64,000 nt of DNA from Agelaius tricolor (Eukaryota; Chordata; Aves; Passeriformes; Icteridae), in assembly GCA_023055355.1 (NCBI GenBank), contig JALJCS010000001.1, positions 94,349,381-94,413,380 on the forward strand, given 5' to 3'. Numbering within the stretch: position 1 is the stretch's first letter; each line of letters starts with the position of its first letter. This document shows positions 23,261 to 35,015 of this stretch, piece after piece. The notes beneath the pieces were generated by a model. It made no database searches. It was not told where the DNA came from and was given only the letters and a program-made list of their open reading frames with translations. The translations under genes and the position numbers were made by a program.

Positions 23261-26007
23261 TGGCCGCTCTCTTTCTGGAAGAAAAAACTATAAAGTACAG
23301 TGGTGCTTTGAGAATGACTTATTGTTGCCCTGTTTCTCTGCCTGTGAAAGGCCTTTTTTTTTTCTCTGCCTTTAATAAAAGGATTTCTTGGGAGGCCATT
23401 TGTTTCCTGCTTGCCAGTGGGGACAGTTTGTTCCCTGAGTCCTTTGCTCTGCTCATTGCATCAGGATAATTTTCCCTGGTTTCTGGCTGAGGACTTTTGC
23501 TGCTCTAGCAGTGATTTACTTGAAATGGCAATAGGTGGGTTCACATTTCCACTCAGGTCCTGGTAGAATGGTGAAGGAATGGCACTGTGTGGTGCCCAGT
23601 GTTTATCCAGTACCTGTTTAAGAGGTGTTGGTTTGTGTTGACTGCCAGACACACCCAGACTCGAAGTGACAGCTGGAAGGAGAAAGACTTGGTATCCTTC
23701 TACCAAACTGAGGATGGCAGTCTATGCTAGGGGAACATATCTGAGAGACAACCAGACCCAAACCCTTTAAAGGTAAGGTTTCTCTTGTGCCTAGTCGTGC
23801 TTTACCTGCTGAAAGACTTTCAATGAAACAGTTGAAAAGAGTATGTTAATGCCTTTTCACAGTGTGACAGAGATTTAAAGCACAAGTTTTGTTTTTATTT
23901 TTTAATAAACAGAATGTTGTTGAATTTCTATCAAAGCTCCTAACCCTGCTTAGAATTTCAAAACCAGCTTTGGACTGGAAAAAATAAATCCAACAATGAA
24001 GGAAAATATTCAAATCCTCCCCCACACCCCCCTAATAAAAGGAAAGAGGAAAAAAGTGATATGTCACTTTAATATTAAAGTTAAAAGGCTTTGAGAGAGA
24101 GCAGAACTTTGCAGAAGAGAAAATGATGGGGGTGACAAATCTTTAAAGAAGGGAAAATGGAGTACTATTTTTAAAATTCTTCTATTCTTTTCAGATTGTG
24201 GTATTTTATAGAGCCTTACAGATTACAAAGCAGCTGCTTCCCCTGAGCCTCACAATGCTTTCTCCACACACCACTGGGCTGGGTATTTTTTCTTTTCTTT
24301 TTGTGTCACATTGATCTTCTCTTGTTGTGCTGTCTTTAACATGCCATTAGGTGCCTCTGGCTGCCAATAGTGAAGAATATCAGGTTCTTGTGGGTAAACT
24401 GCCATTAGGCTCTTCCTGACATGACTTAAAACATTAAAGTTTGTGTTGACTCTTTGAAGATATTTTGAGAGGTTAGGATTACCTTGTTACTGTTTTTACT
24501 ACATGTACTGAAGGAGTTTCTAGGGGCCCTGGTCCAGATCTATTGTACTGGAATTGCCCAAATGGAAATTAAAAGGCAGCCCCTGTCTCCCAGAACTTGC
24601 CTTCGAATGAGTGAGACATAAAAAAGGGAATTATTATCCCCAATTTACAGTAGAAAGTTTTTCACTGCTGCACAGAAAAAAAAAATGTACTACAAGCTCC
24701 TCCAGATAGAAATAATATGGGTAAAGGAGAATTATATTACAAATATCCTAACCTTCTTACAACCTTTAAGGTGAAATGATGTGTTAAGGCAATAAAACAA
24801 GATACCCACAGTGGCTAACAAGTGCAAAGAGTTCATCAGTCATATGAACCAGCTTGGCAGCTCTCCTTCATTCTTGAGATGTTGGTTGCTGTCCCTGATA
24901 CCCAAAAATCAATATTACTGCTCACCTCTTTTCAGGGGTAAGCAATGAAGCTCATACTGCCCAATGCACTGCAAAGTAACTTCTGTGAATATGTGCAAAA
25001 CAGCTTTATTGTCCCCTCCCTTGGATCCTGCCTCAAAATACCCCTCTGTGTCTGTAATTTCTGCCAAGACTTGATGAGGATGTGCCACTGGTGTGTGGAT
25101 GCTGTTGTCTGTCTCACCAGTCAATACTGTCTGGTGGGTTCCTATCTGCCTGTAAGGGCCTGTTGGCTCTTGCTAAGTTTGTGGCTGGCCAGGACAGCAC
25201 TTCCAACCTGTAGAGCTCTTCACACAACAGAAACCTAGTAAATGTTGGTTTTCTAGGTTCTGAACTAATACAAACAATATAACAAATAATAATAATAATA
25301 AGCAGTGAGAAATCTTTCTTTGACTGCATCTCTATGCTTGTGTGCTCAAATACCCTTCCCCTGCCCCTGATTTCTGCCACCCTGTAACATACTTAACAAA
25401 GCTTGCCATGTGTGGGAGCAATTTGCAGCCACTGATATTAAGGATGCCTGTATTTAATAATTGAACAGAATTAGCATAATGCTTGACTCCTTGAATTTCT
25501 GTGGGGAAACAGTAACCTCCAGTGGTCATTGAGAGTCCAGTCATGTTCTAACAGACTTCAGTGAGTACAGTATTAGGTCTGTTTTAATTTATATCTGGCT
25601 TTAAAATTTTCCTTGAAGCCCTAAATTATACATTCATAACCAATTTCTCATAGAACACATAGATGCTAGAACTGTGCTCTTCAAAAGGTTTATTTTGCCT
25701 TAGTTTTTTACCTTTGCCAAGGGCCTTTAGATTCAGAAAAAAAAATCCCTGTGAAAATGAAAAGTAATACCAATTTTTAGTGAAAAATGAAAACTTTTTT
25801 AAGGAAACAGTACAATCCATACAGTCAAGTCTGAACTTGACTTAGGAATGTCATCTAAGTGCTAGGTGAATAGATCCTTTTAAAGTGGGAGACATCCTTC
25901 AGTTAGAAGTAAGGCTAAGACAACTTTCTTATGCATTGCAATTTGGTTAGAGGTTAGAGTCTGAAGTGAGACATGCATTCAGGAATGTTCTAATTTGACC
26001 AGTCAGC
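23261..26007. other. Non-coding stretch with a short AAT repeat
   Basis: No exon is recognised. An (AAT)n microsatellite of about six units lies at 25285-25301. The 10-base word tgccattagg recurs at about 24343 and 24400. Confidence 0.5.
25285..25301. repeat. (AAT)n microsatellite
   Basis: About five and a half AAT units. Confidence 0.9.
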
Positions 26008-26095
26008 AATCATAGGGAACAGGGGTGGAAGAGACCTTGGGATGACTCTTATCCTGTGTCCTTCAAGGCTGGGCTATCTCTGGTAAAACTGTGTC
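26008..26095 (-). mobile_element. Probable old CR1 3' end, minus strand
   Basis: The plus strand reads aatcatagggaacaggggtg then gaagagaccttgggatgact, which follows the layout of a reverse-complemented CR1 3' end (aatcatagaatca...ggttggaagggaccttgagaggtca) with several substitutions and gaps. It is more diverged than the copies at 5476, 18529 and 51476. The inner boundary is vague. Confidence 0.55.
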
Positions 26096-26795
26096 ACCCC
26101 TCAGCTTCCTTCAGGCTGCCTTCCCACAGGAGAGGGAAGGGGAAGGTCAGGAAGGTTTTATATTCCCTTGTGGTTCCTTCTTGTATTAAAGACCCTGACT
26201 GTTTCTGGCATGGTACTGGAGCTGCTGTGTGTTGCTGATAGGGGAAGGCTTGCAGGAGCTGGCACAACTATTCCCTTTCCTTCAGGGAAATTACTGCCTG
26301 AGAGCTCAGAGCCTAAATCTTCAGAGTCCTACCTGCTGTTGCAACACATTAATCTGGACTAGCACAGCATAATTAGCTTTTCTGTGACTGTGTTTTCAAG
26401 GGGTTGAGGTTATGAATCTGACTTGGGTGGGGTCACGTACTCCTTCAAAGTTTTTAATGTTGTTTGTCCACAGGGTGAGGTAAATTTTTGTCAGCTCAAT
26501 TTGAGAACCGAGGACCATGCAAATGCATGTTTTTATATTTATGCTCCTGGTCAGGCACTGTCTATGTAACTACTGCAAACTGCTCAGAGCTTAGAGCTGG
26601 CCCAATCTGTCAAACTGGGAATCAAATATATTAACTCCTGCAATTCAGCTGGAATTGCACCTCAGGTGGCTGGAAAGGCACAGGGAGAGCCAGCAGAGAG
26701 AGATCCTGTCTGACTGCAGATAGCCAAGATGCTTGCCCTGTCTGTGCCTTTCGAGGTAGAACACTCTGTTGCCTTGTTCCCACCTCCTGCATGGA
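26096..26795. other. Non-coding stretch, no gene recognised
   Basis: Short frames only and no recognised element. The minus-strand 99-codon frame at 26645-26944 reads through the tandem duplication that follows and has no family resemblance. Confidence 0.5.
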
Positions 26796-26881
26796 CAGTC
26801 CTCCACTCCTGCTTTTTGAGAGCAGTCAAGCTCTTCCCAAGTCATCCACTCCTGCTTTTTGAGAGCAGTCAAGCTCTTCCC
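26796..26881. repeat. 43 bp tandem duplication, two copies
   Basis: A 37 bp block beginning tccactcctgctttttgaga occurs at 26802-26838 and again, identical, at 26845-26881, giving a period of 43 bp. The six bases before each copy (cagtcc and aagtca) are similar. Perfect identity of the cores implies a recent duplication or sequence conversion. Confidence 0.93.
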
Positions 26882-27789
26882 TGAAGTCCAAGGGCTCATC
26901 CTTGTTGCTGACACATCCCATTCACCCACCACAGTGAAAGGCACTCTGGTGCACCTCTGCTATGAAGCTGAATTCTCCTCATGCTCGAGAGACCACCTGG
27001 ACTGAGGGCTTGCATGAGAATAAGGTGGTGTTTAGCTGAAGCAGGAACATGAAAACACCAACAAAATTAAATTTAAGAGCAGATAGCAGATGAAAGAAAA
27101 AAAAAAAAGAAAGGTAGCAAGCTGTGATTAATATGGGAAGTAGGTAACAAACAGGAAAGTTAAAACATGAGTAATTAAAAAGGACCACAGGCAGCCCAGT
27201 CAACATTTTATTTATGCCACAACTGGTTGTGCTCAGGGAGAAAGCAAAGTTGAAACAGATGAATTATGAGTGCTGATCTCTCAGTCCTGCTTTCTTTCAG
27301 TTAAGGATTATTTCTTATCTTTATTATTTCTAATGAGGACTCCAAACCCTGATTAGGGATTTACCAACAGTTTCCCTTGATTTTTGTTGTTTTTCTTGTC
27401 TTTTTTTTCTCTATGACATTGCGATATTAACATCTTTGCCTCTCCTTAAATGGGTCATTTGCAGGAAAATTACAATACATGCTTGTCTGAAGTAGCAGTG
27501 AATTGAACACTCAGAAGACAGTAAGTGATGTTCTTCTTAAATGCAGGCTATGGGTCAAAGAAAGCAAAAAATATTTTAGTAGATTCATGGGGTGGGTGAG
27601 GATATATTCCTGATTTTAGACTAGCGTCAACAGGAGTGGATGTATGGTTTAATTACATTGGGTTTTTTTGCAGTAAATGTGTAGTTCTCATTTACTTCAT
27701 AAATATTATAATTCCTATGTCATCTGGCAGGAAATTTAGGTTTCAATTCTATAAAGATGGGTTGGAGGTTCCATGTTACTAGATGCTAC

Positions 27790-27819
27790 ATATGAAGGCA
27801 TGGAAATATGCCTTCATAT
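27790..27819. repeat. Perfect 12 bp inverted repeat, 6 nt loop
   Basis: The arms atatgaaggcat (27790-27801) and atgccttcatat (27808-27819) are exact reverse complements around ggaaat. Confidence 0.9.
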
Positions 27820-28139
27820 AGGTGGTCTTTTCCTAAATGATATACATTGGAAACAGGCCATTGTGGAACAAAAACTCAGTACAGTTGTAAGCACTATACA
27901 TGTTAGTTGCAAATGGGAAGTAAGATCTAAGAATCAGCCTTTCTATACTGTAAATAGTACCAGTCTTCTTCAAGACTGATCTGGAGATGTGCTGAGACAA
28001 ACTGATTTTATTGATGTCCTGAGAAGATTCCTTGACACTGTCCGTGGAACCCAATAATAAGAGTAGTTACAAACTACTGAGTGTGAAAATCTCCTCAGAC
28101 TATTCCAGGAATCCTATAGGTTTATTGAAGTCCTACCCC

Positions 28140-28153
28140 CTCTCTCTCTCTCT
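28140..28153. repeat. (CT)7 microsatellite
   Basis: Seven CT units followed by a pyrimidine-rich stretch to about 28162. Confidence 0.9.
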
Positions 28154-29833
28154 TTCTCTTTTAAAAATTACTGCCTTCAGAATTTAATTTCTGTATATTA
28201 ATGGCATATGTGGAAATGATGGAAAATCAATATGGTATTTCTGGATACAAAGACATACATAAATATGACTTTCTCCCCGATTAGGAAAGATTTATGTTTA
28301 TTCAGCCCCTGTTTCATCTTTCTGCTCTCTGCACAGTCCAATGGTAACATAAATAATATTTAAACAATGCACTGACTCACTTTCATCCATGTTTCTTGTT
28401 AGTTAAATTATTAATAAACACTTGGTGGAAAACTGATTTCAGCTAAATTTAGCAGTATGCAGTGCATACATTTATATCTGATTTAGCTTTTAAGGGCTCC
28501 CTTTACAGTCAGTGTGGGGAAAAGGAATCCCAAGGAGTGATGCACATCATGAGTTTTAAGTTCATTGCTTAAATGAGATGAACTATGACCTAAGACATTC
28601 ATCTTCCTTCAGCTAGATCTGTTGCAGATGGCTTAATTTGTAGACATGAACTTTACCCTTTGTTCAGATAGTGTAATTTCTATGAGTACCTCGATCATTC
28701 CTTATAATCATGTCTAGCCTGAGGGAGCTGAAGGCACTATTCTCCTGTGGCATGAAGTGCTGCTGGGAGTGATCTCCCTTCATGAGCACTCACTGACTGA
28801 TAAAACAGACACTATTTCTTTTGAGTGTCCTTGGTTGCTTTTGTGAAGGCACCTAATTCTGCTCCTGCTGCGTTAAATATCTATCAGATTCAGGCTTTCA
28901 AAAAAAAATGTGGCAGAAGCATGCTCAATGCCATGACTCGGGTTTCCCTCCTGTGGGAAAGGGGTTTGAGAAGCTCCTGCTGAGCAGAAGCTGGAGCAGC
29001 ACCTCAGGCACTGAGTAGACTGCAGTAGATAGGAGAGTGCCTTGTAATGGTAAATGTGTCCAGGATTAAGCCATAGCAGAGAGGGGATTTTATTTTTTAA
29101 ATTTTTTTTAAATTATGGTTTGTTTGGAGGTCTGTTAGTTTTGCCTCAGCCTCATGTCAGTGGCTCAAGTCCTTAGTGGATACAGCTGTTAATAATATTT
29201 ACAACACAGGGATTTATAGACACATTTATTCTGGAGGAATCTAATCACTGCATTGCTTTCGTAAATGTAGCTGTATCAGAAGCAAACAGTGCATGAATTA
29301 TGTGTCTCAGCAGGATTGATCGTGCCCTTAGGAGCTAACGGCAGCACCCAGAGAACAATTACATTCTCCTGCTCCCAGTAATGAAGTATTATTTAGAAAC
29401 AGAAAGTCATTATGTAAAACTTTGAGAAATTATACAATTACATTACATTACACATACTTTTGTCATAGACCTGGCTTACTACATAAAATTTAAATGTCTT
29501 CTGAGAGGTAATTCTGTAGTGCTGGTTTCCTGCTTTGTGCTCCCAGGCACTTTGCCTTTTCTGTTAAATGATGAAAGAGAACTGTTTAGGATTGGAAATA
29601 TCATATACTCTGAAAATTCTAAAACCTCATTTATAAAAAGAAGTGGCACTTGAAAAAAAGCAGAAATCATATTAATATTCAGTCAATTTAATATTAAATA
29701 ACCTATTAATTTGCCAGTATCTATTTCATATTTTGGTTTACCATTTTATTACAGCAGTATGTAACTCAAAGAAGTGAACACAAGCATCATTATTTCTAAG
29801 GTTATCCATCCTGATAGTGAACATGATTTCTTC

Positions 29834-29863
29834 TTTAAATCTGTAATTGTTTACAGATTTAAA
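29834..29863. repeat. Perfect 13 bp inverted repeat, 4 nt loop
   Basis: The arms tttaaatctgtaa (29834-29846) and ttacagatttaaa (29851-29863) are exact reverse complements around ttgt. The stem is AT-rich. Confidence 0.9.
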
Positions 29864-31809
29864 TTTAAACCATAAGTTTTCTTCTTCTATTTGCATAATA
29901 GTTGCTCTGTTTTGCATGCTGGTCTCAACTGATGCATGGCAGGAGCTGTGTGATGAGAAGGAAAATGAGCTGTGTTAGTCTGGCTAGTGCAGCGTTCAAT
30001 AGTCCCAAGGCAAAGCTCTGGTGAGGGGCTAAAATGTGGGGCTGGGGCAGATGCCACCCCTGCATGGAGGCAGAAGTGGGAAGCAGGCAGCACCGTGGAT
30101 GGCCAGGACCGATCTGCTCTGTCACAACCTCTTCTGCTTTAGCTATAGAAGGTGAGAGGGGGGAAATGAACTGCTAGGAAATGCTAACACAGCATTTCCA
30201 AAACATCTCAGTAACACTCCTAAATCTTCAGGATTTTTACCTGAGGCTAGAACCACAACAAACATGAGTTAGTGCCTGAGCGACCTGGCATTGTCTGAGT
30301 GCCTCTCATTGCTCTCACTAGCAGTTTCTGTTTACACAAGCCTTGCCTTGAAGGGCAGAGATGTTAGGCATGTTTCATGACAACCTTCCTACACCTTTTA
30401 TTTAACTAGGACTCTGCCACAGTGTGAAAAGAGCTCAATGCTTGTTCTTAGAGAAGCTCCCAGGACCCCATAGGAAAAGCTATAGGAAGCTCTGTACTCT
30501 GGAAAAAAAAATAAGGAGCTGTTGTAAGTGCATCAACAGTCTGTTATTTAAAGGAAGTTGCTTCTGCGCTTCTATTTCTGTCTCAGTAATTGATTGTGGA
30601 TGGTTTCAGCAAATGTGTTGCATCAAGAACTCACCAACATGAGTGGAATTGAACCAGGGTTGATTTTTTCACCCACCATCTCCCAGTATTTTCTAATGGG
30701 TTGTGTTGCATGTTGCTTTTTAAAATAAATTCTGTGGCAACCACATTACATTAATACCGTGTGTGTGTATTTGCACACTGGGAGAGTGGAGCTCCATCAG
30801 AAAACTTGTGAGAAGCCAGGCACTCCAAGGAAATCTGATGAAACCTGGTTAATCATTTACATGTTTAAGATTTTCTGCCTAAGTCTTACAGCACAAAAAC
30901 ACTGAAGTAGTTCCCCGTCATAATTGATTACTTCAGAAGGCTGCTAAATGCCCACAGCACAGGAATAATACATAAACCAGTCTACCTTACCCTCCCAGGA
31001 GCCATTTTCTAACATTTTAGTCACAAGCATTGCTGAGAGCTCTAAAAATGCATTAAAATTTTAAATGGGTGGAAGCCTCCACAGATTTGTTATGAGAACA
31101 GCATGGTTGCATTTTGACAGTATTTAACCTTTATTTCAATTATTCTCATGAATATAATGCCTTGTTTACTTCTAGATCCTACCCAAGCTAATAAATTGTT
31201 GTTGAAAGCATTGCATTGCGGAAGGCTGTCATTAGCATCTCACACAAGCTGCATTTCTGATGGCAGTCAAACTGAATTAAACCATACATAGACACAGTGT
31301 GATATCTCAGTGACTACCCTCTTCCTCATCATCTCAGGGGGTGACTTTGTAGGAAATTCAGTGACACAGAGCTCCTAACACCTTCCCATTTGTTTTTAAT
31401 CCAATCCTTTCTATGATCCCTGGGCATAGAGATGAGAGCTCTACATACACTCTTGTTTTCTGGATATTGATTGACTCTATACACATCTTGGTTCCTGAAT
31501 TTCTGAGAGTCAGGTTATATTAGAACTTGCTCAGGTCCAGCACTGCTGGTGACCAACAGTGACACTTGGAGCAGCTCCAGATGCTGGACAGCCCTGAGAC
31601 ACAGGAAGCTGCTTCAGTCCCTCGGCCACCAAGTGGTGCCTGCTCTCCTCTGAGCCTGCTAACAAGTGTGAGATGTTTTTTGTTTTCTTCCATCTTTGTG
31701 ATAAAATGTCTGTGTAGTTCCCACTTATTTCTGGAAAGCTGCACTGCATTTCAAAATTGCCAGCTCATTTATAAAGAATAGTAGTTTTCAAATTATGCAG
31801 CGGTTTGTT

Positions 31810-31843
31810 TTTCAGTCAAAGGACGCAAGTCCTTTGACTGAAA
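31810..31843. repeat. 14 bp inverted repeat, 6 nt loop
   Basis: tttcagtcaaagga (31810-31823) pairs exactly with tcctttgactgaaa (31830-31843) around the loop cgcaag. The right arm is also the start of the first unit of the adjacent tandem repeat, so the left arm could pair with either unit. Confidence 0.9.
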
Positions 31844-31877
31844 CAAAGTTTGCTCCTTTGACTGAAACAAAGTTTGC
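31830..31877. repeat. 24 bp perfect tandem duplication
   Basis: The unit, beginning tcctttgactgaaacaaagt and ending ttgc, occurs at 31830-31853 and 31854-31877 without a mismatch. Its length is a multiple of three, so the plus-strand frame through it reads PLTETKFA twice, but nothing else suggests coding. Confidence 0.93.
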
Positions 31878-34800
31878 ACCTGGACACAAGTCATTACAGG
31901 AGATTATTCACTTACTTTGGAAAGAAAAATCCAACCCACAAACAGTTATTAGTTTTAGTGGTTGCAGTGAAAAACTCAAAAGTCATTACTCAGATTAACC
32001 CCAATGGCAAATTAGAATGTAAGTTAAAATTATGCAGTATCAATTTTTTCAAGTCCAAATTCTAACAGAATTATATCTATAAAAACAAGGTGGTTTTTGT
32101 CTGCCTCATAGTCTGAATGTTTCTAATTGAAAAGCTGATGTTGATAGGATAGTGCTACACAGGACCACACACTTCTTGTAGATGGTGGTCTTCATTTCTA
32201 ACCCCCTCATCTGTCTGTCCCTCCTTGGGAAACACACTGTGTCTTGGATAATTCTGTGGTTTCATTTAATAGTGCTGAAGCTTCAAGAAAAAGATTCAAG
32301 AAAAAGAATTGTATAGACTGAAAAATGCCTGAGGCTAAAGGTAGTGGTATGTTGTTGTGCAGAAAAATTCAGAAAACTTAGATAGAAATGATATGGAAGA
32401 TCTGAAGGAACCCCCATCATGAAAGATTATAACAACAAGTCCGGCAAACACCTTGCAGGAAAGACATTGGGACAGTGGAGCATTTGGGCAGGGATGGACT
32501 GAGTGATGTCTAAGTATCTTTTTAAGTTCTCTCTTTATTTTCTCTTTTTGGACTTTGTGAATGAGTTTTGCAGGACCCTCTAAATCTGAGGTTTTTCCCC
32601 TCTGAAGATAATATTAAATCAAAGATGATGATAAAATGTTTACATATTATGTCTGTGTAATTGCTTTAATCTACAAATGGTGTATTAGAGATGTAAAACT
32701 GATTTTGATAGCAAGTTGCTTTTCCTAAAGCCAGCTTGATGGACATTACTTCTACATCTGGTTTTTGATTGTTTCATTCCTTCCTAAATGACTCTGTCAT
32801 TTTGCTGAGCATCATTTTATTTCTGTATTTCTGGTTGCCCTTTGGGATAATGGTGTTCAATTAGCGATTTTCCAGTCTTCTGAAAAGTCCTTCAGTGATC
32901 CAAATTCTATCAAATTCATATCCCCAGACAGGCTTCATGGCTAATTTTCTAACTGGGTGCAATGGCTTCATTCTAAGTAAGCCTAATGGAATCTGTAGAA
33001 ATCCCGAGTTTAATTCTTGGAAAAGGGAGATGGAATACCTGAAAGATGGGGATGTTCGTATGCACACAAATGAAATGCCATGGTCAGAAATATCTTACTT
33101 TCTGTGGTAACACAGGAACTTCACGCTTCAGTGACTTGTGTGCTTATATACCTGTCCAGCAGAAAAAGCAGCTTAAAATTTCTTGTGACATCTATTTCAC
33201 AACAAAAGTTACTGCTTTTTCAGAAAACAGCAAATGGAAATATTTCTGGTTTGTTTTAGAGAAGTGATGGTCTTGAAATCTGGGTGTGACAGCACCAGAG
33301 AAACAGCTTTCATTTTCTGAATTGCTGAAGGGGATTTCAGTAGTGAAACAGCAGAAATCAGTTATAACAGTTGTTTTTATTAAAATGGCATTTACCTTGC
33401 TGCTCTTTCACTGACTATCAATCTTAACTGGATTAAAATCAATGCAGTGGCAAGTATTCATTATTAAAATAATTTTCCTAGTATATTCAGTGAGATGAGC
33501 AACTGTGTGTGCACCATGCCCTCTTTGACAGCAAAAATGATATGAGACTATGCATAGTTATTAATTGTTTTCATTTTAATAATGAGATGGTATTAAAGGG
33601 AAAAATATAATTTTCTCTTCTGCCCTGTGTAAAGACTCTAAGTCCATTTCTCTAGACAATTCAGAGTATTGTGACAAAGGAGCTGTTTGTCAATAAGAAA
33701 TTTTCAAGAAAACTTATTTACAATCTGCAAATCTTCAAGTTGTTTTTCCCCATCCAAGGGGCAGAATTTGGATTTTTTTCCTATCCATATTGATATATTT
33801 TTCTAAGTGGATGCATGCTATTCACTCTGAAAACCCACAGACATCCAGGGAACATGTAGGTAACTTGCTCAGGTTTTGTGAAAAACATTGAGAAATTTAC
33901 TTTCGGTCCAGTACAGTTTCTGTAAATAAACCAGTAGTGTGCTTGTGTATATATGAACTGGGATTAGAAAAGTAACTGTACAAAAATTCTAGCATAGTAA
34001 GAAAAGGTAGCATTATTTAAAAAATTTTACATATTTAAATTCTCATTTGTTTTAAATGATAAAAAAGAGATAACAATGGAAGACTTAAAGTGAAGAGTTA
34101 GAAGAACAGATACCCATTTTCAGCTGGTGTGTAAAGAAAGATGGTGTCAAATATTGGATTTAGACATCACAAAGATAGCATCCCATTCTGCTCCCAGCAG
34201 GAATATTGTGATTGATCTCAGTACTAATAGGATCAAACAGAAATACAAAAGGCATGTAGAAGTGAATAAAAGCAAAGTGGAAAAAGAACAAGATTGGCCA
34301 AGTAGCCTGCACTGATACAAAAGGGTGGCAGTTCTTAGAATTAGGCTTTGCAAAAAATGCAGCACCACAGTTCAAAATGTATAAACTAATTGCAAAAGGA
34401 CTGATGTGCATAAGTGTTCTACCTGCCTCATGACTATATTAATAGCTGGGTTATGTAGATAGGTATATGGCTACAGCTCTTTGGTCTTCTGCATAAAATA
34501 ATTGTTTGTCAGTAGCCTTTCTAGCAAATAAAAAAGAAAATTTGAAGTATTTTGCAATAAAATAGACCATACCATACCTCAATTCAGCAAAGTCTTTCCA
34601 GGGCTCAATGCAAAACAAGAAGTTCCACTCGTGAGATGCTTTTTAATTTATCATTTGGTGGCACACGAGCACATCATTAACATTATTCAGCATTATGAGA
34701 GCAATAGTACCAACAATAAAAGATAATGAAATAGGATTTTTATTTAAATTTAGTTTTGATTAATGACATTGTTGTAAAATTTTACCACAGATGAATAGAA

Positions 34801-34975
34801 ATCAGCAAATTGAAATAAAAAAGGTAATCTTTCTTCAGTTCACATCATGAGGGAAGACTGAAGGAGGCTTCACTGAAAGGCTTTTGAATAAGAAGTGATT
34901 TTGTTTGTGTGTGATGCTTCCTAGTGTAGAAGGGAACCTGTAGGCAGATATTTCTGTCTTGGTCTCAGAGAAGTT

Positions 34976-35015
34976 TATCACAGATCCATGTGATAAGGAT
35001 CTGAAAGATCTGTGA
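34976..35015. repeat. Nested, mutually exclusive inverted repeats
   Basis: Within 40 bases three stems compete: tcacagatc (34978-34986) with gatctgtga (35007-35015); tatcaca (34976-34982) with tgtgata (34989-34995); and cagatcc (34981-34987) with ggatctg (34997-35003). All pairings are exact, but they share bases. Confidence 0.85.

Larger units (their letters stand above)
26882..31809. other. Non-coding stretch with hairpins and a CT run
   Basis: No exon or RNA gene is recognised. Two strong hairpins lie inside (27790-27819 and 29834-29863, listed separately). A CT microsatellite is at 28140-28153 and an A-rich run at 27095-27110. Open frames are all below 100 codons. Confidence 0.5.

Noticed and set aside
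30753..30775. GT-rich run as a Z-DNA or regulatory element
   Set aside because: Too short (about four GT units) to stand out from the background.
31795..31998. 67-codon frame with PLTETKFA repeated twice
   Set aside because: The repeat comes from a 24 bp tandem duplication whose length happens to be a multiple of three; there is no other coding sign.
32640..32900. Possible ancient repeat around ttgccctttgggataatggt
   Set aside because: The text felt familiar as old repeat sequence, but I could not place it in a family with confidence.
34080..34340. Possible LINE ORF remnant (A-rich, lysine-rich plus frame)
   Set aside because: A loose resemblance to the middle of CR1 ORF2, with no ordered motifs to support it.
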